Both the position numbers and the translations under genes were made by a program. The notes under the pieces are model-generated. The model was not told where the DNA came from. It saw only the letters and a list, made by a program, of their open reading frames with translations, and made no database searches. This document shows positions 22,808-36,555 of a DNA stretch of 64,000 nucleotides, in pieces. Source of the DNA: Diadema setosum (lineage: Eukaryota > Echinodermata > Echinoidea > Diadematoida > Diadematidae); the NCBI RefSeq assembly GCF_964275005.1, contig NC_092693.1, positions 28,966,173 to 29,030,172 on the forward strand, given 5' to 3'. The stretch's first letter is position 1. Each line of letters begins with the position of its first letter.

Positions 22808-24082
22808 ATTCTCCTCCTGAATTCATTGTATTGTATCTTTGATTCTACATAGTGATAAGTCTCGAGAGCATTATCCACTTTAAGGCGTGGATGCTCCGTT
22901 GCTGAAGAGTACCCTTCCCAAAGAATATAGAAGGCAGCAGCTTCTATACTCTTTACCCCCTCCCCCTTCCCGGTTTAGAGGGTGATAAAGGAGCGAACAG
23001 TGAGGGCAGCACACACCCCATCTGTGATTTGCAAAAAGTACATTGTAGTTCGCTTGAGGCAAGCGTGACGAAACTTAAGGGGAGCTCAATCCCGGAGCTC
23101 AACCGTTCCATGTTCATAGATAAGCATTCTTTGCACACCATAAAACATTATCTAGACACATTCTTTCAGACACAACTCAAGTTGTAATAACTTTCTCTTT
23201 TTTTTAAACGCATATTACGATTTATTCCCTCTTGCAAATTGTGATGACCCTGTGTTTGTATGTTTGTGTCCAATATAAGCTAAGAGGCTTGCCACGGTCG
23301 CGTGATCAAGATGTCTGCTTTTAGTTCAACTGTCTAAAAACACCTTTATGATGTTTTTTTCTTGTCTGATTTCGCACCTACATCTCCATATAATACCATT
23401 CAAGAACACTCCTTTTCTCGACACGATTTTGTTAAAGATAATGGTGAAAAACACAAATTAAAACAAACATATTAATGACTCAAGACAAGTGTTCTGTATG
23501 GAGAGAGAAAGGGAGAGAGAGAGAGAGGGGGTGGGGTGGGATAGAGGTGAATAGAGAGAGAGAGGGAGAGAGAGAGAGAGAGAGAGAGGGAGGGAGAGAG
23601 GAGGAGAGATGAAAGACGTTTTCAGTGCGGAAGCTCTCAATTTCGGTTCGACACAGCCGGACGTTCTCCGCGCTGATGAGTAAGCGCAACGCATCGGTAT
23701 GACCCGAGTACTAATAGAGATCAGTGCCCGAACCGCACGATCCACCTTGCGAAGTGATAGCCTACTGGGCTGGGTGCTTACAAGTGCCGCTAGCGACAAT
23801 GGTTTAACTATCCTCTCTGCGTTAGATACAATTGTAGCTCCAAGCTCACGGGCATCTGTGTTACTTGACAGTTGTAGATCTGAAAGGGTTGAGTGTAACT
23901 CCAACGTTTGTAGTGCGTCTTCGAACTACGGTTTAACATGCTCCCAGTTCTATAATCATTGCGATGATAAAGCAATGCAACTCTCCCAGAAATTAGCAAA
24001 GGTTACGTATAAACCTACAGCAGTTATCTACCGAGTGATATGCATAGATTTGCGTTTCGTTTATCATACTCTTCTCTAGCTT
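22808..24082. other. Intergenic stretch
   Basis: No gene recognised. A GA-rich microsatellite spans 23499-23610 and produces long serine/leucine-rich open frames that are not genes. Confidence 0.45.
23499..23610. repeat. (GA)n microsatellite
   Basis: GA-rich tract with GGG interruptions. Confidence 0.85.
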
Positions 24083-24683
24083 TAAAGAAGAAATCCACCC
24101 CAAAACATATAAACTTCAAAAGAAAGAGAAAAATATTCCCTACACAAAAATGACAAAAATCGGATAAGAAATAGGGAAGATATGTCACTTTGAATTTTCA
24201 AATTTTTCGGAAAACATTTCTTGACCAGTCGTTATGAATATTCAAATGAGCGAGTTGATTATGTTATACTCTCACGATTTTCATGTTTTGTTATACATGA
24301 AATTCTGAAAAATTTCTATTTTTAGCTAAATCAAGGAAAAACATGTTCCCATACCAAGATATGTCAGAGTTAACATCACGGCTCTTTATATTTTGGGTAG
24401 TTTTTTAGGCAAGTTTTATATAAAACAGCTGAAATGTGATATTTTTGTCATTTCTGTATACGAAATGAATAAGAAATTGTGAGAACATGACATTGTCAAC
24501 TTGCTGATTTGAATATTCATAACGACTGGTCAAGAAGTGTTTTCCGAAAAAAATGTGAAGTTTCAAAATGTCATACCTTCCTCATTTCTTATCCATTTTT
24601 GTTGTTTTTGTACCGTTCTGTGGGGAATATTTTTTTCTCTTTCTTTTGAAGTTTATTCATTAATTTAGGGTGGATTACAGAGA
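24083..24683. mobile_element. Foldback MITE
   Basis: AAATCCACCC at 24091 mirrors GGGTGGATT at 24668-24676. CTTCAAAAGAAAGAGAAA mirrors TTTCTCTTTCTTTTGAAG, and TTGACCAGTCGTTATGAATA mirrors its reverse complement near 24510-24530. The arms are about 175 bases around a ~240-base centre. Noncoding. Confidence 0.8.
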
Positions 24684-26200
24684 CACCCCCCCCCCAAAAA
24701 AAAAAAAATACGAGGAATAAATTAAGAGCATAAACATTGTGATAAAAGAAGGGGAAAAGATTTGGAGAGTGTGTGCGTTTGTGTGTGTGTGTGTGTATGT
24801 GAAGTCAGGAAGAGAAACTTAAAGTTCGTCGAGATAAACGTTACAATGATACCACCATGATCATCCGTGTATGAAATACGTGCTTTAATATTTTGTATTT
24901 TCACACGCGTTGCTTAAATTTATATAATAATGTTCAAAATGTTCCATTTTCGTTTAAAAAAAATCACATTATATTACACATCGCTTGTGATGCTTCGCAT
25001 TATTGGTAGGATGATTCTATAACCCATCCTTAATTGCATTAATCATGGGCCTGACAGAGAAAATTGATGCTAAATAATTAACTTCATAATAAACCTTTAG
25101 ATGACAACATTTTCTGATATATTTACCTTTATCTTTATCACTTTACAGGTAAAAGTGAGTCGTTCTTCAGAAACAAAGTCATTTCATTTTTCAGTTAAAT
25201 CGTTTAGACATTTCCTATCGAAATAGTGTTTTTTCTCCTATACAATACTTTGAACGTAGTCGTGAAGTTCACCTAACATGTCTTGTTTTGCTACATTGTT
25301 TCCTTTCAGCATGATTCGCAGATGTTCACTTTATTCTTGCTCCTGCGAAATATCGCACTCAGTGACTTTCCCGTGAATTGCTCTGTATTCATGCAAAACA
25401 TAAACGCGACAAAAATGTTGGTAGGCCTACCAGAATCGTTTGAAATCGTCAGATACTTCGGTAAACTTATACAGGGATTCTAACTGAGAACAAAATGCTT
25501 TGCGGAGGGGCACAGATACACGTTGTGTACATGAAGACAAGAAATGGATATAGCCCCTTGCTCCAAACATTGATGCATTCTCTATAAGTAGGGAAGAGGC
25601 TGACGTCTTGTTGCATTTCATAAACACACATGTGATGCTCTTTATTTGTGAAAGTTTCTATTTTAACCTCAACTCGGATGCAAAAGATATCATGAACATT
25701 GCAATGACGTATGTTCAGTGACAGGGGTAGAACTTTTAAAGGTTTCACTCCATTGTAAATCTGAACTGGACAGCATACCTTGTGTAGTATCCATCTTACA
25801 TGCAATCTCTAACCCCCTCCCTCTTCAACATGAAGATGAAATAACAAAAGTTATCTCGCCTGCAGGAAACGCGGGTTCTCCCAGTTTTGATGACGTCACA
25901 TAGAACGCAAATCATGTTCTTTGCACGATGCGCAGCTTGAGGGGGAGGGGGTGAAGATGGGGGATTCCTACAGTTTCATAAATTCTTTTATATACCTTGT
26001 CACAGACTTGTTGTAAGGGAGTGTGACGTCGCTTTCAAGGTATTACTGCTAACGAAATGGAAAGCAGGAGGCGCAAAATTCGTTCCCAATTCATTCCCAG
26101 AGTGAAAACCTCTTTCTTCTCAAACGTTAAAGTTACTTTATTTACGGGTGGGAAATTAAAAGTGACACACAGCTCAATTAGGGCAAAGAAGATGACCTAA
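24684..26200. other. Intergenic stretch
   Basis: No gene recognised; a short (GT)n tract lies near 24774-24798. Confidence 0.4.
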
Positions 26201-26259
26201 AGGTAGCTTTTCACTCCGTTGAAGAAATCTGATATAAATCGGAGAAAATTGCTTTTAAA

Positions 26260-26560
26260 TCTAAGTGCGATCGGTCACGTACAGGCGTATATGAATGCTC
26301 TCTCGCGGAAACTTGCGTCGCGCTATTTTTGGGACGCGCGAGGGAAGGGGATTTGTCCCCGGGGTTCAAAGTTTGAGCAACGGGGTAACTCCCGACTGAA
26401 CTCCCCGCGCGCAAAGCGTGATCGCGTGGCAGAAGCTCGGGCGACTAATGGAACAATTTCATAACAGACTCGTCATTTATCAGTCAGCAGACTCGTACGG
26501 GAGCTTACGTGGATGTATACCGTGAAATGCTCGGCTTTGCATCGAAGGCGGCTAAGTCTG
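26260..26560 (+). promoter_or_regulatory. CpG-rich putative promoter and first exon with splice donor
   Basis: This is the most GC- and CpG-rich piece of its neighbourhood (26320-26440, with words such as gggacgcgcgaggg and ccccgcgcgcaaagcgtg). It ends at a strong donor, AAGTCTG|GTGAGT, with the GT at 26561. A short frame starts with ATG at 26513 and stays open for 16 codons to the donor (M-Y-T-V-K-C-S-A...). This looks like the start of a plus-strand transcript whose further exons I cannot identify. It could also be a chance CpG island. Confidence 0.35.
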
Positions 26561-26561
26561 G

Positions 26562-27568
26562 TGAGTATTAAAGTGATCATGCGATACGGCAATTTCACAG
26601 CGTTGCTGCCCTATGTATCAAATGAAAGGGCGGAATTGCATTATTCGTCATTTTCCGATCCGTTCTCTGTAAAAGAGCTGGCTTTTGTCGATTTGTCAAC
26701 ATTTTATTCCGTCTGTTTATTCCTGAGATACTTTTCCGCACGGAGTCAGACACGAGGTTTGACTTCAAGAGTACATGTACTATACGTTTGTCAACCAAGA
26801 TTGGATATATAGCTTGTGTAAACTTTGTTATGAGCCCAATGCTCATTCAAACAAAATGAAATATTTCAAAAACTTAATTGTGTAGAGTTTTATCTTGTCT
26901 TAACCTTTACATGCTTTTCCACTATTGTGTTGTACCTGTGTTTATTTATTCTTTATTTTCATTATTATTATTATTATTTTTTTACAACTTGGCACCCCTG
27001 TCTACAAAGATGCACCTTTCGATATGATTCGTGTGATCAATCAAACGGGTTCGGCCGTATCAAGTATCAGAAATATGCAGATCAATAGAAAGCTCAAAGG
27101 AAGTCTATTCATCATGCAATGAATGTCTCCACGTAAGAATTTCAGTCATTGATTTCTTCCTTTGCATGTTACTTAACGCGTTAAACAGAAGAGAGTGTGT
27201 AGTAAAATATCTATATGCTGGTCAAAAGGTATAGCTCACAAAAGTTCGCAAAGTTCATGCATCAATAACCCTAGAGGGCCTAACGTCTTCCAGTTTGTTT
27301 CTGCGACTAACCTCAACATCCCGTATCACAGAGTGGCTCCCTACCACTCGAGAAAGGTTTTGTCTTCCACCAATACCACTCTAGCTTCTGCCAATAACAC
27401 AGATGTATACCATACCAAGTATACCATATACCTGTCACTGATGATAGCGTCAGTATAAACAGTGTTATCATATACTACATAGTATACCACTGCTGTTGCC
27501 ATGTGGAAATGCGACCACATATAGCTACTATCTCCCTTGTTACGATATTACTACTTACTTCTACTATA

Positions 27569-27644
<76 letters not shown>

Positions 27645-28230
27645 TACTACTGCTACTGTTCTGCTTCAATAACTGTACTTCAAATTAATTGCTGTATCAA
27701 TATACAGTATAATCTTTGATTGTGAATGTTCGTTACATTCAATATGCATAGATTACCAACGTTATCATTATCATCATCGTCAACAATTCATATTTATGTT
27801 TGCTACCACAGCAATAGTTTCGTTCCGTTTCGTTTGTTTCATTTGGTTCATTTCCAACACATATGATTACAACATTAATTTGAATTTATACACATATGTA
27901 CTAAATGATACAATCATGCAACGAAAAACAAACAATGAACCACAGTCGATACATAAAACTATTTCATAATTTCAAGTCAAGGACAGAAAAAAATGGATGG
28001 AAATGTAGGGGGAAAGCAGAGCTGTATATAGTCTGCAGTCCCCTCAAACAAAACAAACAAACTTTAGTTACATAACTGATAAAACGAGGCAAAGAAAGTA
28101 AAGTAAGACAAGGACGAAGTACACACATACAGACATACTAACAAACACGAGACATCTCTCTTGTAATGAGGGAAAGAGGAAAGGTAAGTAAGGGTGAAAT
28201 GAATGACAAGAAGAGACTACCTTCACAGTG
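26562..28230. other. Noncoding stretch
   Basis: No exon recognised. Contains a (TAC)n microsatellite at about 27568-27645. Confidence 0.4.
27568..27645. repeat. (TAC)n microsatellite
   Basis: Nearly pure trinucleotide run of about 26 units. Confidence 0.95.
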
Positions 28231-28234
28231 GACA

Positions 28235-28450
28235 GAAGTTCAATTCAATTCAAGTAATTTTATTTTCCACATAAAGTAATATAAAGCAATATACACATAA
28301 CGCTTACATAAGTACATTAATATTTTAGGAACTTTGAATCACATACGTTTCAACAAAACATGGATACAATTATAACAATATCAACTTTGTTTTTGGATAA
28401 AATAATAAATAAACAAGCAAGCAATACAATTTTATTTTATATGGAAAAGA
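28235..28450 (-). repeat. Retroposon 3' end with (CAATT)-type tail
   Basis: Begins caattcaattcaag, followed by 'attttattttccacataaag', as in the copies at 42.9 kb and 51.7 kb. Read on the minus strand this is an AT-rich end with a pentanucleotide tail, as left by some non-LTR retroposons. Confidence 0.4.
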
Positions 28451-29875
28451 GGAATTTACAAGAGAAGCATATAGCAGGTAAATTTTGTGAATTACTCTAG
28501 AAGATGAGGGCATCTCAAGATCCGTCAAGGACTCTATGTATGAAAATTTTCATATCATGATATCATGAAGTTAAAGAAGTACATGTAAAGATAGCGGTGG
28601 TACATAATTATGGTAGTGGAACTTACTATATAATATAGTCTGTAGCGCCATTCATTACATCTACCTGCAACTTAATGAATACTCCATTGCTCAATTTTCA
28701 TGAATGTTCCAAATTTTGCACATTCAATTTGAACTGATGCATGCACTCATTATTGTTTTTCTCAGTTTCTCAGTTCAGTTTTGTTGATGTCATGGTCATG
28801 GGAAGTATAATGCAAGTAATGAATAATATTGTTTGATGTGTGTGTGTGTATGTGTGTGTGTTTGAGAAATGTATATTTGATTACAAAGCAATAAAAAGAA
28901 AGGTAGGCCTACTATAGAAATATCGATCCTTGCAGAGTCAGTCATCTGTCAGTTGTATCAGATGTAGTTTGTCAGAATTGGCGGGAAATCAACTGCAAAA
29001 GGTCAGAACATTCGGTAAAACATCGCAGGCAAAATGGCCACTATGGCCGGAATGCACTTGCTGAAGTGAAATGTAATAAGAAATCGAACGGAGTGAATGA
29101 TGAAATAGCTGACTAATCAGGGACATCCAATATCACTAATTTGAACCCAAATCTGAGGATCAGTTACGTCATCTGATCCACTTATGCTGCAGCATTATAT
29201 CGCTGTGTCATTATACTATTCCAAAAACTTGAATCTGGCTGACTCACCCAAACAAAGTGCGCTCATTAGATCTTTAAAAGAAATCAGGGTAATGCAGTAA
29301 TTAGTTCACCACTTCCTGTTATTTGGACTCACTTATTGTTTGTATATACTTGAACTATTAGTACTGTATGTTACATATAATACTGTTTGTCATAGTGTGA
29401 GGACACTTGTCTTGATTATATGCATTGATCTATCCTGTCTATCTTGTCTGACTTTCATTAAAAAGAGTTAACAGGTTTATTTACACTGTTTGCAGTTTGC
29501 TCCAAACAAAATCAGATTCTCATTTGATGGTATAGCGTAGCATATGAAACTGAATGATTAAAATTTACTCTCAAGAAAGGTATTCATCTTAACGAAAGAC
29601 CATTTCTCTTCGGGTATTTTTACCCACTGACTGAAAAGCGATTTTTCTAAGGGTGGCGGTTAAATCTGAAGTTTGGGTATCTTAATGATAATTTACATGT
29701 ATGACATTCTCTGTTTGTTTTTTTTGTTTGTTTTTGTATTCCTAAATAAATTCTGTGCAATCCCTTATATCAATCGGATAACAGAATTTTCAGTGACCCT
29801 ACTGTGGTCATATTTATTCTTTTTTTTTTTTTCACGAGTTCTGTTTGACTGGTGTTTCATTAGCAAATAAGATCT
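28451..29875. other. Noncoding stretch
   Basis: No gene or repeat boundary recognised beyond short T-runs. Confidence 0.35.
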
Positions 29876-30237
29876 GTTTTTTATAATTACGATGTCCTTA
29901 TTAACTACTGTATATAAGTCGATATAGATGATATTTATTTAGTTATATACTATGCGTTTTGTGATCCACGTTATATAAGCTTTGCTTTTTATTGAACCAC
30001 TTTTTTTTTTTCATTGTTAAACTTACTTTTTATCAACCTCGCAAAGTGTGCATTGCTGGTCTTGATTATTTTACGTATTGCATAAACATATACGTATCAT
30101 CTTATCATTATGATCCTCATTGTACGCCTTTTTTATACTAAATGATCAAACAATAATTGTGTAATGTACGCTTTGCATTTTGCTATAACTTTTGTTTGAT
30201 GAAAATAAATGACAAATTGAATTGATTTGAATTGAAG
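29876..30237 (+). repeat. Retroposon 3' end with (ATTGA)-type tail, plus orientation
   Basis: The AT-rich sequence ends gaaaataaatgacaaattg followed by attga-type repeats. It shares 'gcaaagtgtgcattg' with the reverse complement of the 57.9 kb copy. It probably belongs to the same non-LTR or SINE family as the minus-strand copies. Confidence 0.4.
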
Positions 30238-30758
30238 ATAAGATCAGGGAGGGCCTAAGATGTTTCACGGTATAATGGGAATTTTGCTTTCATGCTTTGA
30301 AGAAGGCTAAGCTAGCGTACGGCTGTCACGGCGTATTCGTATACACTACGCGTCTCGGCAGACCACGTCACTGCTGTCCCTTTTCTGTCGCCTTTGGATT
30401 AGCGACGATGTGACAGCTGATATCGATACGTATCTCTGATACACGTCATCCTGATGTATGGCGGTTTCCGAAGCGCTAGAAGATGCTGAGAAAAGAACGA
30501 AGAAATGTGAATCATTCATGTCGGGTTTTTTTTTCTTTCTCTGTCTGTAACTTCACTTTTTTCGCTCTCTCTTTCCACGTTAAGACCTACCACCCACCAC
30601 TGTCCTAAAGTGGACTGCCACTCCATATACGAACGCAGTTAATTTAAATGAATAGAGTTCCATTATAGGCTTTTTACGTATTAACCAATATGTAAGGTAT
30701 GAGGCAAAGAATTATGCCATCTCAGTCGCATATTGTGTGATAACATAATATATGTATA

Positions 30759-30806
<48 letters not shown>

Positions 30807-31309
30807 TATAATGGTTGTTACGTAAAACATGTGAAAAGTGATAATTCCGTAACATTCTTATCTACTAACACTAATGATAATCATACTTCTACCATACAGA
30901 TCTAGAAAGCGTTGCTTTCCAGTATCGGTCCCTCCATATTGTGCCATAAGCAAATATTCAGTCAGAATAATATGAAAATTGCATTGGAACACGTTTGATA
31001 TAACAATTACATTTTGTTGTCAGGAATTTTGTGTAATGTTATGGTGCTACGTTTACTTGAAGTTGATGCCGTAGTGAAAAATGAAATTGAACAATCGAAT
31101 CATATTGAAGCGTCTCATCCGTTTTCGTAACAACATTCGTCACAGTTAATTTGAAAAGGGAGTGGTATCTCTTAAAAGATTAAGGTTAGTATGGAAATGA
31201 TTTTCTTTTGCCAGTCCTCTTTAACGAGGTGCAATTCTCTACAGAAATCAACAAGCCAATATCACTATACCTAGCATACTGTGCCAAATCTCCAGAGATT
31301 ACAAGAAAA
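30238..31309. other. Noncoding stretch
   Basis: A moderately CpG-rich part (30300-30480) has no exon I can recognise. A (TA)n tract spans about 30753-30810. Confidence 0.35.
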
Positions 31310-32690
31310 TAATTTTTATGCCTCCGCCACAAAGTGGTGCCGGAGGCATTATGTTTTCGGGTTGTCCGTCCGTCCGTCCGTACGTACGTCCGTCCGTCCG
31401 TCCGTACGTACGTCCGTCCGTCCGTCCGTACGTACGTCCGTCCGTCCGTCCGTACGTCCGTCCGTCCGCTTTCGTTTACGCGATAACTTGAGTAATATAT
31501 ACTGGAATTTTACCAAACTTGTTTCAAGTATGAAGTATGATGGGGCAATTATTTGATTAGATTTTTGGTGAAATCGGCTGAAGGTCAAAGGTCAAAGGTC
31601 AAGGTCAAACCATGAAATTGTATCCGTTTACGCGATAACTCAAGACTGGATAGAGCAAATTTCACCAAACTTTGTTGGAGGATGATGTATATGGGACAAT
31701 ATTGATTAGTTTTTCAGTGAAATCGGACAGAGGTCGAAGGTCAAAGATCAAGGTCAAATCCTAAAATTTATCTGTTTATGTGATAACTCAAAACTGGATG
31801 AAGCAGCTTTCACCAAACTTGGTCCAAGGATGATGTATGATAGGACAATTAGTTGAGTAGATTTTAGTGACATTGGCAAGAGGTCAAAGGTCAAACGGTC
31901 AAGGTTAAATGCTACAAATGTTGCAATTTTCCCCATATCTATGCAATGCCCAAAGGTATTTTCTTGAAACTTGGTGTGGACATGTACTACTGCGTAGGGA
32001 TTCTCCAGAGAGAGTTTCATGTCATAAGGTCAAAGGTCAAAAGGTCAAAGGTTAGGTGAAAATGTTGCAATATCACTTTTCTCGCAAATGGTTCAATGTA
32101 TCTTCGTGGAACTTTGGTACATACGCATGTACTGACTGGCAGGATTATCTAGGGAATTTAGGGGTCATGGGTCAATAGTCAGGGGGTCAAAGGTCAAGGT
32201 CATCTCCTCAAAATTTTACTATTTCCCTCATATACTAGTATATGCAATGCTTGCATTATTAGTTTCAAAACTTAATACATGCATTACCTAATGGAGATTC
32301 TCTGGGAAATTTCCAGCCAGAAGGACAAAGGTCAAAGGTTAAGGGTCAAAGGCCAGGTTTCAATGCCCCCCCCCCCAAAAAAAAGTCCATTTTGTACCGT
32401 CATTACACTCTTTCTTAATACCTTGGAAATTACTCAATGCATAAACTTATAAAAAGGTCTGTCAGAATTCAAGTAAAAATTCTCAATTCCCCATTATGTG
32501 TACCTGCACTCTTAAAAAATTAAAGCAAACCCAGTTCAAGACATTTCTGACAAACCTGTCATTTCAATATTTTGCCAGTTATGTGAAACTGTCATGGATC
32601 ACACTTTGTGAAGACATTGTACTATACGCCTATTGGGAGAATCATGCATTATCGCGGAGGCATCATTCGCCATAGAGACATTTCTAGTTA
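31310..32690. mobile_element. AGGTCA-rich repeat element with tgcctccg ends
   Basis: The left end has tgcctccgccac and a nearby inverted cggaggca; the right end has gcggaggca at 32654-32662, so the borders are inverted. After a (CCGT)n/(ACGT)n run come about six diverged tandem units of 135-155 bases, each ending in a cluster of AGGTCAAAGGTCA-like words (near 31577, 31733, 31881, 32026, 32170, 32325). No coding capacity. The borders are approximate. Confidence 0.7.
31363..31470. repeat. (CCGT)n/(ACGT)n microsatellite
   Basis: CCGT tetranucleotides in blocks separated by ACGTACGT words. It generates Ser-Val-Arg-Pro open frames that are not genes. Confidence 0.95.
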
Positions 32691-35600
32691 TATCTGCCTT
32701 GCATACTTAAATTTTATAACGTGGAATTGATAGAATTTGATTTCCGCCGTTACGACTGGAAAATTTTGACGAGTATCAAGTCAACATGGAATTCAAGTGT
32801 CTTTGGTTACTCTTGTGAGGAAGGCATTCTATGTTGAATGCGTTATCGAAGTGGCCCATATGTATCATCAAAATTTGATTGCACACATTCTGTACCAATC
32901 TTAGGCCGGTGATGGAGAATTAAAGAAAATCATTGCTTTCTCTTTTTTTTTTTTTAAAGGCATTCTGTGTGAAATTCATACAAACAGGATAAACTTTCAA
33001 ACTGCAGCAATCGATATTGCCTTTATTGACCCCAAATGGTAAAATCAGATAACTATGTACAACAAAATCAAAATGAATGTCTACAAGTGTAATGTTATCT
33101 GTAATGCTGGCACAGATATTGTCGTCTAATTGGTGTCATGTATATTGTATATACGTTTATATTATAATAAAAGCAAAATTACATTTCTCTACATGCTGCT
33201 ATACAAACTATAATAGTTTCGGGAATCAAAGTGAGAACAAATGGCAACCAAAGACTGTATGTCCACAGAATTATAGTTATTACTCTCTGAAACGCTTTTA
33301 TCTTTTTAGCATGGATGCATAGAACGTTTCCCTTTCGCCAATAGTTGCAAAACGGGTTGATATATAACAGTTAGGAGAGATCGCTATTGATATTCAGGCA
33401 ACAGTATTTTACTGCTGCCTGACTTTGCTTCCGTCATTTTTGATATTCATCACGAAAGTAGTTTGAAAAAGCATAAAATCCAGTGTGAAAATGATAGGAT
33501 TCCACAACGAGTACATTGTATATATTCGGACAGTATATTCCTCACTAAAAAAGCTTCTACTTTTACTTTACTACAAAGCGCAATAAAGAAAGACAAGAAT
33601 GCATTTTGTTTGTTTACTTCTTTTTTTTTAACACTAAATAGCAACAGCTGTGTCCATAGCAACTAATCGACTAATGACGACCTGACCGGAGCGCCAGTTG
33701 AACTGAAATGTTCTCTTACCGACCAATCAGCGGATATGTCTTTCCTGATTAACCAAATTGTACAGCTACTCTTTGCTGCACCTGTATTGTTGTGTGACCA
33801 AAGACATTTGTATTTCAATGGCATGAGTACATTTTGCAAACGGCGCATGTGTGTATGTGAGTCGTGTGTGCTTTGTGTGTGAATGTATTACTTTGCAATA
33901 GAGATTCCACTGTCGCATATACCGTTCATTACCTCTTTACCAGATTACCATTACCAGATACCTCCTTTAAGCGTAAACAGGCATAATGAGGAATATGTTT
34001 TCGTCGAAAATGAGATAAAAGAAATTAAAATTGAAATCAAAATTGAATAAAAAGATGACTTGTTTGCGGAAAGTTGAGATGAGCTAAGAACTGATTTCTT
34101 AGAAAACTGGCGTTTCTCCCCTGTTCCTTAACCCAAGAGCCTCATACTTTAATGCTGCCGTTCATTATTTTCTGAAGGAATCTTAGCACGTGAGGTAAAC
34201 ACGTGATGTTCTATGACGTCATAAAGCATTGTGATGATGCTCCTTTCATGGAGAGATAGATAGATAGAGAAATAGAGGATTGAACGAATGTTGTGACAAA
34301 GATCTCTTTGAAAAAGGCTTCGAGACCGTATTTTGCGCAAAAATAAAGCGAAAGGAGGGGAAGGGGGAAATCCACTTTGAAAGATTAACCCATCTCGAAT
34401 TGGGACGATATCAGATACACGTGGGTATTCGTCATTTCTTTTTCTGGATTGTGACGTCGGAGACGGGGAAATTTCATGAGCTCCTGTACTGTAGCCCCTT
34501 AATGTAGTCCATTAATGACTGAAGTAGCTCTTCAGGATATAGGGACATAGACCGTCAAAAGGTAGTTTGCACTTCATTGTTTTAATCATGTTTACATAAT
34601 ACATGTATATCATATTTTCACTATATTGCCTTCATTCCAATTTACTTCCATCAAACAAACTTGCATTATGCAGGTTCAATGCTTATTACTTCACTTTTGT
34701 TTGTATTTATGATCTGTGAGAGTATTTCGTTATATATACAGGTTCTTTGAATATAACTTCATTTGGGAAATATGATTTCTTAAACAAAATTATACAGCAG
34801 TTTGAAAACGAAAGATTCGTAAATGACACATTTTAACGATGAAGATTTGGACTGATAATGTAAAGTGTCAACAAGAAGACAATCTAAAAAAGAGAGTGCA
34901 GAGTATGAAGAATCCGTACGCGTAAGAGATTGAGTGTACTTTGAGTTTGTATTTGGGTGTATTCGTTTGGAGATACTAATTCAATTATTTGAACCTCTCG
35001 CATCTTTTTATTAGCTTTTTATCCTTTATGACTGTAACGTTCATACTGTCGTGACTACCGCGCGTCAATCATTATTATTACATCTAATCAATTATTATCC
35101 AATGAATAGATCGTTTGAATGAATGCAACGAAGAATGTTTGATAGAAAGGAGTCGAAATAATTTTGGAAAAGGCAGTGGGGAATAAATTGTCCCCTGTGT
35201 GTATGGAGATGGTCCTGCCGACTGCCATGCTCTCTCTGAAATAGATGGCTTTGTAGGTCTCCAATGAACTCATTTCCTTTGCAGCCAAGAGTGTGACCCA
35301 GTCATAGCTCGGATAATTTTATTTTAGAGAACCGTTATCGGGCAAGACGTGTGTGTAGCTAGCGTATCAGATCGCGGCATCTCCCCGCGCTAATGGCTTC
35401 GCGGGTGGGATCGCGAGTTGACTGAACTTGAGCATCACATACAAAGTTCTACACGAACTGGAGGAAGGAACTCCCGCTCTCACATTAGTATACTGTTCTT
35501 GTTTTCTGTAGTCTCTTTCCCCTCCCTCCCTCTCCGTCATGCTATCTGCCTCTCTTTCATTCTGTTTCTCTCCCGCTATCTCTCTCTTTCATTTTATTTC

Positions 35601-36275
35601 CCTTCCCCTTTATCGCTCATTCTATCTCTCTCCAGCTCTTTTTTGTTTTACTCTTTCAAACTAAGTTATGTTACATTTGCTTATCGCGGTCGGTATGCAT
35701 TATACCACGATTCCTTATTTTCCTTTGCCCATTTTTTCAGTACATTTTGTCAGTGCTGTTTCATCTCATGATACCTAACTATTATTATGAGATTAAAAAA
35801 GTAAATAAAAAAATAAATGTTAAAAAATAACTATGAAAATAATGATAAAAAAAGATGGTTCCTGTCCAGCAGTAGTTTTTTTTTATTCATTTATTTTCTT
35901 AATGGCAGTACTCAAAATTGATATGACGACTTCATTTTTAAAAATCATTTTGGGGTCTCTCCCTTGGCATGCGTGTCACCCTTTGAATGTTACTAATTAG
36001 CCTATACTGACAGATGGGCACGAAATGATCACGTGACTGCGACGTCAACAAGAGTTCAATTCATGTTCACCTAAGGTAAAAAGAGCATAAAGATGTGCAT
36101 TTCCTTTCACCTATACGAGACGATACCTATATTCATTACACATATATTCATGAAAGAACCTTTTCTTCAGGCAGTACCTGAACGCCATGACTACGCGTAT
36201 AAGACAAGCGTAAGTTCTGCATGACAGTTTTCTTTTTCATTTACAGTAGCCATATCAGCGATGATTTAAATGGAT
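32691..36275. other. Intergenic stretch
   Basis: No gene could be supported. A pyrimidine-rich tract spans 35508-35650, and a small CpG-rich piece lies at 35365-35420 without an exon signal I trust. Confidence 0.4.
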
Positions 36276-36307
36276 GAATTGTTGTTGTTGTTGTTGTTGT
36301 TGTTGTT
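36276..36307. repeat. (TTG)n microsatellite
   Basis: About ten TTG units. Confidence 0.9.
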
Positions 36308-36555
36308 CCCTGCAGTGTCCGGTAACCTTGATAACTACAGCATGTCGCCTTTGAATTTCAGGAATTCTTGGTAAAAGCCTTGACATGCGGCGATCAAGAG
36401 GCGTTAAGCAAAGCGTTCATTGCTGTTTGTTTACCGGAAGTGATTCACTCAATTCATTCGCACAATAGCAACATAAGGGGGAAAGTGAGTAAACGGAAAC
36501 ACAAAAACACACAGAGTCACACATATACACATACACAGTCACGCATGGACCATGG

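Noticed and set aside
23458-23904. 148-codon minus-strand open frame
   Set aside because: Its C-terminal half is Ser/Leu/Pro translated from a GA microsatellite, and the rest resembles no protein.
31281-31588. Arg-Pro-Ser-Val repeat protein
   Set aside because: Translation of the CCGT/ACGT tetranucleotide repeat within a mobile element.
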